From Schlegelella_A sp035493195 (GTDB taxonomy: Bacteria; Pseudomonadota; Gammaproteobacteria; Burkholderiales; Burkholderiaceae_C), in NCBI GenBank assembly GCA_035493195.1, contig DATJIM010000098.1:1-24905 (forward strand): 24,905 bases of DNA, in the 5' to 3' direction. Position numbers and translations under genes: made by a program. Below are positions 16,028 through 22,892 of the stretch, in pieces (the stretch's first letter is position 1; every line of letters starts with the position of its first letter). The notes under the pieces are model-generated. The model was not told where the DNA came from, did not search any database, and worked only from the letters and a program-made list of their open reading frames with translations.

Positions 16028-17622
16028 CCGTACGCACGCTCTTCATCGGCATGGACGGCGCCACCTTCACCGTCCTCGACGACCTCGTCGCAGAACGCGA
16101 GGGCGGTCCTGTCATGCCGTTCCTCGCACGCATCTTTGCCGACGGCGCGCGCTGCCGGCTGCGCTCGACGCCGAACCCGCTCACGCCGCCGGCGTGGGTG
16201 TCACTGATGACGGGCCGAACGCCCGGCCACCACGGTGTCTTCGACTTCATCCGCGCCGAGGAGCGCGGCGAGGACGTCTACTTCACGCTCTACGACTCGC
16301 GCGACTGCCGCGTCGAGACCATCTGGTCGATCGCCGGGCGGCAGGGCCGGCGTGTCGCGGCGCTCAACTTCCCGTTCACCGCGCCGCCGCCGAAGGACCT
16401 CAACGGCTTCATGGTCCCCGGCTTCGTGCCGTGGCGGCACCTGCGCCGCAACTCGGCGCCGCCCGACCTCTACGACCGGCTGAAGGCGATTCCCGACTTC
16501 AATCCGAAGGAGCTGGCCTGGGACTTCGAGCAGGAGAAGCAGGCGCTCGAAGAGCTGAGCAGCGAAGACCGCGAGAACTGGGTGCGCTACCACCTGCCGC
16601 GCGAGCAGCAGTGGTTCCGGATCGCCGATCACCTCGCGCGCGAGGAGGCGCCCGAGCTGATGGCAGTGATGTTCGACGGCGTCGACAAGTTGCAGCACCA
16701 GGCCTGGCTCTACATCGATCCGAACCAGCAGCACGGCGAGCTGAGCGAGTACCACCAGCGCATGCGCTCGCTCTGCCTGCAGTACTTCCGTCAGCTCGAC
16801 GGCTTCATCGAGCGGCTCGTCGCCGCGGCGGGGCCGCAGGCGCAGGTCTTCCTGGCGTCGGACCACGGCTTCACGGGAACGACCGAGGTCGTTCGCATCA
16901 ACGCGTGGCTGCACGAGAGGGGCTACCTGCGCTGGCGCGACGTCCCCGACACCGAAGAGGGCCGCCGCCGCGAGGACAGCATGTTCGCGTTCCTCGACTG
17001 GAAGAACACGATCGCGTACTGTCGGACGCCGTCGAGCAACGGGATCAACATCCGCGTCGCGCGCCGACCCGGCGAAACCGGCATCGCCCCCGAGGAGTAC
17101 GAGGCCGTGCGCGAGCGCCTGGTTCGCGACCTCGAGGCGCTCAAGGACCCGGTCACGGGCGAGCGGATCATCACCGAGGTGCACCGGCGCGAGGACGTCT
17201 TCCCCGGCGACGCGATGCACGATGCGCCCGACTTGCTGCTCGTGCTGCGCGACTTCGGATTCGTCTCGATCAAGAACAAGCTGCCGGTCGTCGAGCCGCG
17301 CGCGCAGGTCGCCGGAACGCACCATCCCGACGGCGTCTTCCTGGCGTACGGTCCGGGGATCTCGCGCGGCGCGAAGGTCGCGCGACGGAAGATCGCCGAT
17401 GTCGCCGCGACGCTGCTCTACAGCGTCGGCCTCGATGTGCCTGCCGACTTCGAAGGCGTCGTGCCGAAGGCGATGTTCACTACCGAGCACTTGCACGAGC
17501 ATCCGGTCGTCGAGGGCGCGCCGACGACGGGAGCGAGCACGGGCTCGCAGACTGCGGGCATGGCGCCCGAGGAGAAGGAGCAGATCATGGCCCAGCTGCA
17601 GATGCTCGGCTACATGGAGTAG
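16024..17622 (+). CDS. Alkaline-phosphatase-superfamily phosphodiesterase/phosphotransferase
   Basis: A 532-residue protein of the type I phosphodiesterase/nucleotide pyrophosphatase group. ATG 16024 overlaps the ACP stop by 4 nt and has AGGA at 16014-16017. Expected two-metal residues are visible: Asp11 (GMDGAT), a nucleophile-like Thr54 in TPPAWVSLMTG, Asp218, Asp221 and His225 (DGVDKLQHQ), Asp280-His281 (SDHGF), and His433/His434 (GTHHPDG). The C-terminus ends in the EEKEQI...LGYME tail common in this family. There is no signal peptide or membrane segment, so it should be cytoplasmic, unlike most phosphatases of the superfamily. In the operon it could remove or transfer a phosphate or phospho-alcohol group on the lipid product, or cleave a phosphodiester precursor. 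The reaction is inferred; the family call is firm. Confidence 0.88.
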   Translation: MTVRTLFIGMDGATFTVLDDLVAEREGGPVMPFLARIFADGARCRLRSTPNPLTPPAWVSLMTGRTPGHHGVFDFIRAEERGEDVYFTLYDSRDCRVETIWSIAGRQGRRVAALNFPFTAPPPKDLNGFMVPGFVPWRHLRRNSAPPDLYDRLKAIPDFNPKELAWDFEQEKQALEELSSEDRENWVRYHLPREQQWFRIADHLAREEAPELMAVMFDGVDKLQHQAWLYIDPNQQHGELSEYHQRMRSLCLQYFRQLDGFIERLVAAAGPQAQVFLASDHGFTGTTEVVRINAWLHERGYLRWRDVPDTEEGRRREDSMFAFLDWKNTIAYCRTPSSNGINIRVARRPGETGIAPEEYEAVRERLVRDLEALKDPVTGERIITEVHRREDVFPGDAMHDAPDLLLVLRDFGFVSIKNKLPVVEPRAQVAGTHHPDGVFLAYGPGISRGAKVARRKIADVAATLLYSVGLDVPADFEGVVPKAMFTTEHLHEHPVVEGAPTTGASTGSQTAGMAPEEKEQIMAQLQMLGYME

Positions 17623-17624
17623 GC

Positions 17625-18689
17625 ATGCCGGTCGCGGTCGTCGACGAGGTCCGCCTCAACTACCTGCAGCTCTCGCCCGAGCCGGGTGCGGGCGAGGACC
17701 TGGTGATGGTGCACGGGCTCGCGACGAACCTCGCGTTCTGGTACGCGCCGTACGCGACCGAGCTCTCGAAGCGCTACCGCGTCACGCTCTACGACCTGCG
17801 TGGCCACGGTCGTTCGTCGGCGCCGGCTGCGGGCTATCGACCCGAAGACCAGCGGCGCGATCTGCTGGGCCTGCTCGATCATCTGCAGATTCGCAGAGCG
17901 CACTTCCTCGCGCACAGCTACGGCGGCGTCGTCGCGCTGAAGCTGGCGTGCGTCGATCCCGATCGCGTCGCGAGCCTCGTGATCGCCGACACCCACATCG
18001 CGGCGGCACGCGGCCAGGGGTCGGCGCGCGCGTGGCGCGACAGCGACCGCATCCAGGAGACGCTCGACCGCGCCGGCATCGCGCTCGACGCGCGCGACGC
18101 CTACTTCGGCTACAAGCTGCTGACCGAGGTTGCGAGGTTGCAGCAGGCGAACGCCGTCGTGCCCGCGGAGCTGACCAAGCTGGTGGCGCCCTGGCTCGGC
18201 GCGCGCAGCCATCGGACGGCAGCGCAGTGGCTCGACCTGATGGAGCGCACGTCGGCGGAGCGTGAGCTCACCTCCGACGACGGCCTCGACGCGGCGAGCC
18301 TGCGCCGTCTTCGCTTCCCGATCCTGGCGCTGTACGGCGACCGTTCGCAGGCGCGCTTCACCGGCGACGAGCTGCTGAAGATCTGGCCGCACGCGAACTT
18401 CAGGCGGGTGCGCGACGCTGGGCACTTCTTCCCGACGACGCGTGCCGCCGAGGTGCTCGGCCTGTGCCGCCGCTTCTGGGACGGCGAGTTTGCGCACGGC
18501 TCGCCGCATCGCGCCGGCGAGGCGGACGACCGCCACTTCCGCTCCGATCGCATCTACCAATCCGACGGCCACTGGTACTGCCGCACCCGCGAGGGCGCGC
18601 CGCTTGGTCCGTTTGCCGCGATCGAGACCGCGCGCGGCGAGCTCGCCGTCCACATCTCTCCCCGCAAGCCGTCGTGCGCCGACGCGTAG
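17625..18689 (+). CDS. Alpha/beta hydrolase with C-terminal WY/TREG/GPF module, candidate release enzyme
   Basis: A 354-residue protein starting at ATG 17625, with GGAG at 17616-17619 inside the end of the preceding gene. Residues 1-290 are a classic alpha/beta hydrolase: VHGLATN oxyanion loop at 29-35, DLRGHGRS at 57-64, nucleophile elbow AHSYGG with Ser98 (first Gly replaced by Ala), Asp239 (YGDRS) and His267 (DAGHFF), so the triad is complete. Residues about 303-345 form a separate small module with RSDRIY, WYCRTREG and GPF, resembling the short DUF6316-like 'WY-TREG-GPF' domains of proteobacteria. The protein is cytoplasmic. In the operon it may release the chain from an ACP as a thioesterase, or hydrolyse an ester of the product. 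The substrate is unknown; the extra domain may bind a partner protein. Confidence 0.87.
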   Translation: MPVAVVDEVRLNYLQLSPEPGAGEDLVMVHGLATNLAFWYAPYATELSKRYRVTLYDLRGHGRSSAPAAGYRPEDQRRDLLGLLDHLQIRRAHFLAHSYGGVVALKLACVDPDRVASLVIADTHIAAARGQGSARAWRDSDRIQETLDRAGIALDARDAYFGYKLLTEVARLQQANAVVPAELTKLVAPWLGARSHRTAAQWLDLMERTSAERELTSDDGLDAASLRRLRFPILALYGDRSQARFTGDELLKIWPHANFRRVRDAGHFFPTTRAAEVLGLCRRFWDGEFAHGSPHRAGEADDRHFRSDRIYQSDGHWYCRTREGAPLGPFAAIETARGELAVHISPRKPSCADA

Positions 18690-18770
18690 CCCCCGTGTTC
18701 GCGGGACTGGCTTCAGCGGCTGCGAGCTGGCAAAGTTTTCGACGGAGAGGCCGTCGTTCAGCGAGCCCAG

Positions 18771-18776
18771 GGAGGT
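18771..18776 (+). promoter_or_regulatory. Strong ribosome binding site for the PEP-CTERM gene
   Basis: GGAGGT at 18771-18776 lies five bases before GTG 18781. It decides the start, because the frame is open far upstream with no comparable signal and the signal peptide begins exactly here. Confidence 0.8.
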
Positions 18777-18780
18777 GGTC

Positions 18781-19368
18781 GTGAAAATCAAGTTCGCCGT
18801 GTTCGCCTGCCTGCTCGCCGCGGGTGTCGCTCGCGCCGGCGACCCGGTGGCCAGCGGCCTGCCTGCCGGCTACTCGTTCAGCGAGTACAGCGGCCCGGCG
18901 GCCGTCGGCGAGGGCCTCGTCGACACGTCGAACGTTGCGTTCTTCATCGACGAGCGGAGCGTCGCCGGCATCAAGAGCTGGTACGTCTTCTTCGACCCCG
19001 AGCGAACGCAGTCGCTGACGGCGACCTTCACGTTCGACACCGCGATCGTCGACGTCCTCGACACCAAGGCGTCGCTCGACGCGTCGAACGCGACGTACGG
19101 CATCGACGTCGATGGCGACGGCGTCTTCGACGACTACGGCACCAGCCTGCTGATCGCGCCCGAGCGCGGCGATGCGACGACGTGGTCGGTCGGCGGCAAC
19201 ACGGTGAGCGTCGACTGGCTGACCGCCGATCCGGGCGACCACATCCGCGTGCTGACGCTGGCGAGCGCCGTTCCCGAGCCGGAAACGTGGGCGCTTCTCG
19301 TCGCCGGCGTCGCTGCGCTCGCCTGGCGCGCCCGGCGCACGACGGTGCCGCGCGCTTCGCGCCGCTGA
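18781..19368 (+). CDS. PEP-CTERM sorting-domain protein (exported exosortase substrate)
   Basis: A 195-residue protein. GTG 18781 follows a strong GGAGGT site. Residues 1-19 are a Sec signal peptide ending ARA before Gly20. The mature part is beta-rich and acidic, with DVDGDGVFDDYG at 109-120, a run of alternating Asp like calcium-binding loops. The C-terminus has the full PEP-CTERM signal: VPEPETW at 164-170, a hydrophobic helix to about 182, then an Arg-rich tail. In this system an exosortase cuts at the PEP motif and the protein goes to the cell surface or extracellular matrix. No exosortase gene lies in the window, so it must be elsewhere. The 91-nt gap and its own RBS suggest it is independent of the PKS operon. 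Its specific function is unknown. Confidence 0.9.
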   Translation: MKIKFAVFACLLAAGVARAGDPVASGLPAGYSFSEYSGPAAVGEGLVDTSNVAFFIDERSVAGIKSWYVFFDPERTQSLTATFTFDTAIVDVLDTKASLDASNATYGIDVDGDGVFDDYGTSLLIAPERGDATTWSVGGNTVSVDWLTADPGDHIRVLTLASAVPEPETWALLVAGVAALAWRARRTTVPRASRR

Positions 19369-19459
19369 GCGCGCCGAAGGGCGCACAAGCGCCGCGCCGA
19401 GCGCATCGACGGCGCCCAGCAGCGAGCCGCCAGGCCGGGCGCGGCTATCCTCGCGAACC

Positions 19460-21190
19460 ATGTACCTGTCGTTCTTCGGACTGCAGCAGGAACCGTTCTC
19501 GATCGCGCCCGACCCGCGCTTCCTCTACCTGAGCGACAAGCACCGCGAAGCGCTCGCGCTGCTGAACTACGGCCTCAACCGCGGCGCCAGCTTCGTGCTG
19601 CTGACCGGCGAGATCGGCGCAGGCAAGACGACCGTGTGGCGGCGCTTCCTCGAGGAGCTGCCGTCCAACTTCGACGTCGCCAGCGTCGTCAATCCGAAGC
19701 TCGACGCGCAAGCGCTGATCGCGCGCATCTGCGAAGACCTCCACCTCGAGACGTCGAGCGAGCAGGCGCCGATCGACATGATCGACGCGCTGCACGGCCA
19801 CCTGCTGCTCGCGCACGCGATGGGCCGGCGCACGCTGATCGTGATCGACGAGGCCCAGGCGCTGTCGGGCGAGGTGCTCGAGCAGCTGCGCCTGTTGACC
19901 AACCTCGACTCGAGCGGCCGCAAGCTCCAGGTGATGCTGATCGGCCAGCCGGAGCTGCGCCAGACGCTGCAGGAACCGCGGCTCGAGCCGCTCGCGCAGC
20001 GCGTCGTCGCGCGCTACCACCTGTCGGCGTTGTCGGAGAGCGAGACCGCCGGCTACATCGCGCATCGCCTCGCGGTGGCCGGGCTGCGCGGCCCGGCGCC
20101 GTTCGACGGCGAATCGATCGGTCTCATCCACCGCCTTTGCGCGGGCGTGCCGCGTCGCATCAACGTCGTCTGCGATCGCGCGCTGGCGAACGCGCAGGCT
20201 GCGGGCCAGCAACGTGTCGACCGCCACGCCGTCGAGCGCGCCGTCGCTGCGGTGTATGGCGGTAATCCTGCGACTGCGATGCAGCCGGCTGCCGAGCGCT
20301 CGTCGGTCAACGTCTGGGCCGCGGCGGGAGTCGCGGCGGCCGCGCTCGTTGCCGGCGTGTTGCTGGCGCCGCACGTGCTGTCGACGCGCAATCCCGAGGA
20401 ACTTGCGCGCACAGCGGTCGCGCCGACCGCGCCCGCAGCGCCCGGCGGGCGGAGCGATCCCGGTGCCGCCGCTGCCGCCGACGCGGTCGCCGCACGCTCG
20501 CAGGCCGCCGTGCCGGCGCTTGCGCTCGCTGACGTCACGGCGACGAAGGCAACGCCGGCGTCGGATCCGCCGCTGCCGCCAAAGGCGCCAGCCCAGGCCA
20601 GCTTCACCGGGCCGGCGAAGGACGCGCTCTTCACTGTCGCCGCGGCCGACGAGTCGGCGGCCTGGCGCACGCTCGCGGCGCTGTGGGGCGCGAAGCTGGG
20701 GCCCGGCGATGCGTGCGCGGCCGCGCTCGCGCAGTCGCTGCGCTGCCTGCGCGTGCGCGGCGGCATCGCAACGATCCGCCAGCTAGACCGGCCGGGCCTG
20801 CTGCGCCTCGTCGATGAGCGCGGCCGGGTCGCGCACGCACTTCTGACGGGCACCGGCAACGAGCTCGCGACGCTCAACGTCGCCGGCACCGAAGTGACCG
20901 TTCCGTGGACCGAGCTCGCCCGCGTCTGGCGCGGCGACTTCGCGACGCTCTGGCGCGCGCCGGCCGGCTACGGCGAGGGCGACGTCGCCGGCAACACCGC
21001 CTGGGTGGCGGAGCGACTCGCCGCCGTCGACGGCCAGGGTCCACCGACTGCAGGAAGGGAAGCGCTGCGCACTCGCATCGCCGCGTTCCAGCTCGCGCAC
21101 GGGCTCACTCCCGACGGCGTGGCAGGACCGCTCACGGTGATGCAGCTCGCGCGTGCGAGCGGAGACGCCGAGCCGCGCGTCACCCGCTGA
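19460..21190 (+). CDS. exeA: ExeA/GspA-type AAA ATPase with transmembrane segment and peptidoglycan-binding tail
   Basis: A 576-residue protein. The N-terminal block YLSFFGLQQEPFSIAPDPRF is the hallmark of ExeA/GspA ATPases. Walker A is GEIGAGKT at 50-57, and Walker B is LIVIDEAQ with Asp130-Glu131. The ATPase domain ends about 265. One transmembrane helix lies at about 285-306, followed by an Ala/Pro-rich periplasmic linker (310-390). A C39-peptidase-like domain (about 395-505) follows but shows no obvious protease triad, and a peptidoglycan-binding-type domain (about 515-570) contains FQLAHGLTPDGVAGPLT. In the known system ExeA with ExeB helps insert the type II secretion secretin through the cell wall, using ATP. 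No gspB/exeB neighbour is present; a permease follows 12 nt later. PEP-CTERM/exosortase loci encode a related ATPase, but the C-terminal domains here favour ExeA. Confidence 0.88.
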   Translation: MYLSFFGLQQEPFSIAPDPRFLYLSDKHREALALLNYGLNRGASFVLLTGEIGAGKTTVWRRFLEELPSNFDVASVVNPKLDAQALIARICEDLHLETSSEQAPIDMIDALHGHLLLAHAMGRRTLIVIDEAQALSGEVLEQLRLLTNLDSSGRKLQVMLIGQPELRQTLQEPRLEPLAQRVVARYHLSALSESETAGYIAHRLAVAGLRGPAPFDGESIGLIHRLCAGVPRRINVVCDRALANAQAAGQQRVDRHAVERAVAAVYGGNPATAMQPAAERSSVNVWAAAGVAAAALVAGVLLAPHVLSTRNPEELARTAVAPTAPAAPGGRSDPGAAAAADAVAARSQAAVPALALADVTATKATPASDPPLPPKAPAQASFTGPAKDALFTVAAADESAAWRTLAALWGAKLGPGDACAAALAQSLRCLRVRGGIATIRQLDRPGLLRLVDERGRVAHALLTGTGNELATLNVAGTEVTVPWTELARVWRGDFATLWRAPAGYGEGDVAGNTAWVAERLAAVDGQGPPTAGREALRTRIAAFQLAHGLTPDGVAGPLTVMQLARASGDAEPRVTR

Positions 21191-21202
21191 GCACACGCTT
21201 CG

Positions 21203-22138
21203 ATGGAGATCGATCCGCCCGCAGCGACGGCGCGCCGGACCCGCGACCGCGAGTCCGAACGCATCCTCGCCGGCATCGGCATCGTCGTCGTCGCGGTCGC
21301 GTGCTTCGCGACGCTCGACACGGCGACGAAGGTGTCAACGCTCGGCGTGCCGATCCTGATGGGGGTCTGGGTGCGGTACGCGTTCCAGGCGGTCGCGACG
21401 ACGGTGGTCTTCCTGCCGCGGCACGGCCGCGCGCTGCTGCGGACCGCGCATCCGCGCTTCCAGATGCTGCGCGGCGCGCTCCTCCTGGCGACGACGACGC
21501 TCGCCTTCTTCAGCCTGCGCTACATGCCGCTTCCCGAGTTCACGTCGATCGTGCTGACCTCGCCGCTCGTCGTCACGCTGCTCGCTGCGACAACGCTGAA
21601 GGAGGAAGTCTCGCCGCTGCGCTGGGCGCTCGTCGCCGGCGGCTTCGCCGGCACGCTCGTCATCCTGCGCCCGGGCTCGGCGGTGTTCAGCTGGGCGATC
21701 GTGCTGCCGATCGCGCTCGTCGTCACCAACGCCTGGTTCCAGCTGCTGACGAGCCGCCTCGCGCGCACCGAGAACCCGCTGACGATGCACTTCTACACCG
21801 GCTGGGTGGGCACGCTGCTCGCGACGCTGCCGCTGCCGTTCGTCTGGGCGTCGCTGCCGGGCTGGAGCTGGTGGGCGCTGCTGGCGCTGATGGGCCTGAT
21901 GGGAACGATCGGTCATTTCTTCCTGATCCTCGCCTACCAGCGCGCGCCGGCATCGACGCTGACGCCGTACCTGTACGTGCAGATCGCGTTCGCGATGCTC
22001 GGCGGCTGGCTCGTCTTCGGGCGCGTTCCCGACGAGACGTCGCTCCTCGGCATGGCGCTGATCGCGGTCTGCGGCGCGGCCGGCGCGTGGCTCACGGTGC
22101 GCGAGCGACACGAGGCGATCGAGCCGGCGGAGTCGTGA
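21203..22138 (+). CDS. DMT-superfamily (EamA-type) permease
   Basis: A 311-residue integral membrane protein with about ten hydrophobic segments in two similar halves (about 20-160 and 170-300), the usual length and plan of EamA drug/metabolite transporters. Typical features are the first-helix region FATLDTATK, the end-of-half-one glycine-rich segment VAGGFAGTLVILRPG, and the half-two block AYQRAPASTLTPYLYVQIAFA. It starts at ATG 21203, 12 nt after the ATPase gene, with only a weak RBS. It would export or import a small metabolite across the inner membrane; the substrate cannot be told. It could serve the biosynthetic operon but nothing in the sequence shows this. Confidence 0.9.
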   Translation: MEIDPPAATARRTRDRESERILAGIGIVVVAVACFATLDTATKVSTLGVPILMGVWVRYAFQAVATTVVFLPRHGRALLRTAHPRFQMLRGALLLATTTLAFFSLRYMPLPEFTSIVLTSPLVVTLLAATTLKEEVSPLRWALVAGGFAGTLVILRPGSAVFSWAIVLPIALVVTNAWFQLLTSRLARTENPLTMHFYTGWVGTLLATLPLPFVWASLPGWSWWALLALMGLMGTIGHFFLILAYQRAPASTLTPYLYVQIAFAMLGGWLVFGRVPDETSLLGMALIAVCGAAGAWLTVRERHEAIEPAES

Positions 22139-22250
22139 TGCGCGTTCTCCCGGATGCGTGCAGGCCGGCAAATTGCTCGGGCTTCGACACCGCGTTCAGG
22201 GGGTGCCGGGCCGTCGCGGCCTTTGGCTCAATCGGGGGCTTCGAGCTGCA

Positions 22251-22892
22251 GTGACGTCGCGCGTGCGGAACATCCGGGTCCTGATTGCCGACGGCCGCGT
22301 GCCGTCGATCTTTCTCGCGAGCGCACTGCTCGCGGCGTGCGCGACGAGCAGCGAGCCGGCGGCGCCGACGGTCGTTCGCACGCCCGCTCCGGTCGCCTAC
22401 GAGAAGACGATCGACAACTACCTCGCATTCAGGCTGCGCCCGCAGAAGAACACGCGGGTCAGGGTCGCTTCGCCGGAGCCCGGCGACTGCCCGCTCGACG
22501 GCACGCCGTCGTCGATCCGCGGCTGGGTCGTGCCGGTGACGCAAGAGGCGTACAGCGGCGAGCCGACCGGCAAGGACACGATCCGGATCACCGCGAAGCC
22601 GTACTGGTTCTGGTTCAACGGCGAGACGATCGCCGGCATCACGCCGCGCGCCGACCTCTGCCCGGGGATCGTCAGCGCCTTCGACGAGCCGAAGCCGCGC
22701 GCGACGACGACCCCGGTCGAAGCCGTGGTGGCGCCGGTTGCGGCGCGCGAATCGGCAACAGCGGCGCACCCGCCCCCACCGATCGCCAAGAGCACGAAGG
22801 GCAAGAAGAAGAAGGCTACGTCTTCGCCGGCCAAGCAGCCGAGCACGCCCGCCAAGGCGAAGGAGCCCGCGGCGCCGAAGCCGCCCGAGTGA
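22251..22892 (+). CDS. Putative lipoprotein with lysine/alanine/proline-rich tail
   Basis: From GTG 22251 the protein has 213 residues. GTG 22263 and 22299 are possible alternative starts, and none has a clear RBS. A lipobox ALLAAC puts the lipidated Cys at residue 30 after a hydrophobic stretch, so it should be membrane-anchored. The mature core (about 50-145) has two further cysteines, in PGDCPLDG and ADLCPG, that could form a disulfide, and an aromatic patch PYWFWFNGE. Residues about 150-213 are disordered: Ala/Pro-rich, then a KGKKKK cluster and Lys-Ala-Pro repeats, resembling a histone-H1-like basic tail. I recognise no family. The last 77 bases overlap the end of the convergent minus-strand gene. 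Confidence 0.72.
   Translation: MTSRVRNIRVLIADGRVPSIFLASALLAACATSSEPAAPTVVRTPAPVAYEKTIDNYLAFRLRPQKNTRVRVASPEPGDCPLDGTPSSIRGWVVPVTQEAYSGEPTGKDTIRITAKPYWFWFNGETIAGITPRADLCPGIVSAFDEPKPRATTTPVEAVVAPVAARESATAAHPPPPIAKSTKGKKKKATSSPAKQPSTPAKAKEPAAPKPPE

Larger units (their letters stand above)
2440..18689 (+). other. Five-gene Pfa/enediyne-like iterative PKS operon
   Basis: Five genes on one strand are packed without gaps. PKS1 and PKS2 share one base (TGATG at 10897-10901), as do PKS2 and the ACP (TGATG at 15720-15724). ACP and phosphatase-like genes overlap as ATGA (16024-16027). The hydrolase starts 2 nt after the phosphatase-like stop. Such coupling implies one transcript and matched protein amounts. 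Together they supply condensation (2 KS), loading (2 AT), two carriers, ketoreduction, two dehydratases, an ER-like flavin barrel, carrier activation by phosphopantetheinylation, and two candidate hydrolytic release or tailoring enzymes. That is a self-sufficient iterative lipid or polyketide pathway. The boundaries are inferred from spacing. Confidence 0.8.

Noticed and set aside
18728..18743. Possible sigma-54 promoter upstream of the PEP-CTERM gene, since such genes are often sigma-54 controlled
   Set aside because: The -24 half (TGGCAA) is good, but the -12 half at the required spacing reads TCGAC with GA where GC is needed, so it does not meet the consensus.
19371..19384. Perfect 5-bp GC hairpin (GCGCC-GAAG-GGCGC) right after the PEP-CTERM stop, as a terminator
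   Set aside because: The stem is short and there is no T-tract after it. Such hairpins are expected by chance at this GC content.
22158..22250. Longer N-terminus for the lipoprotein, starting at GTG 22158
   Set aside because: The extra residues are Arg/Gly-rich and would bury the lipobox signal about 60 residues in, which does not fit a lipoprotein signal peptide.
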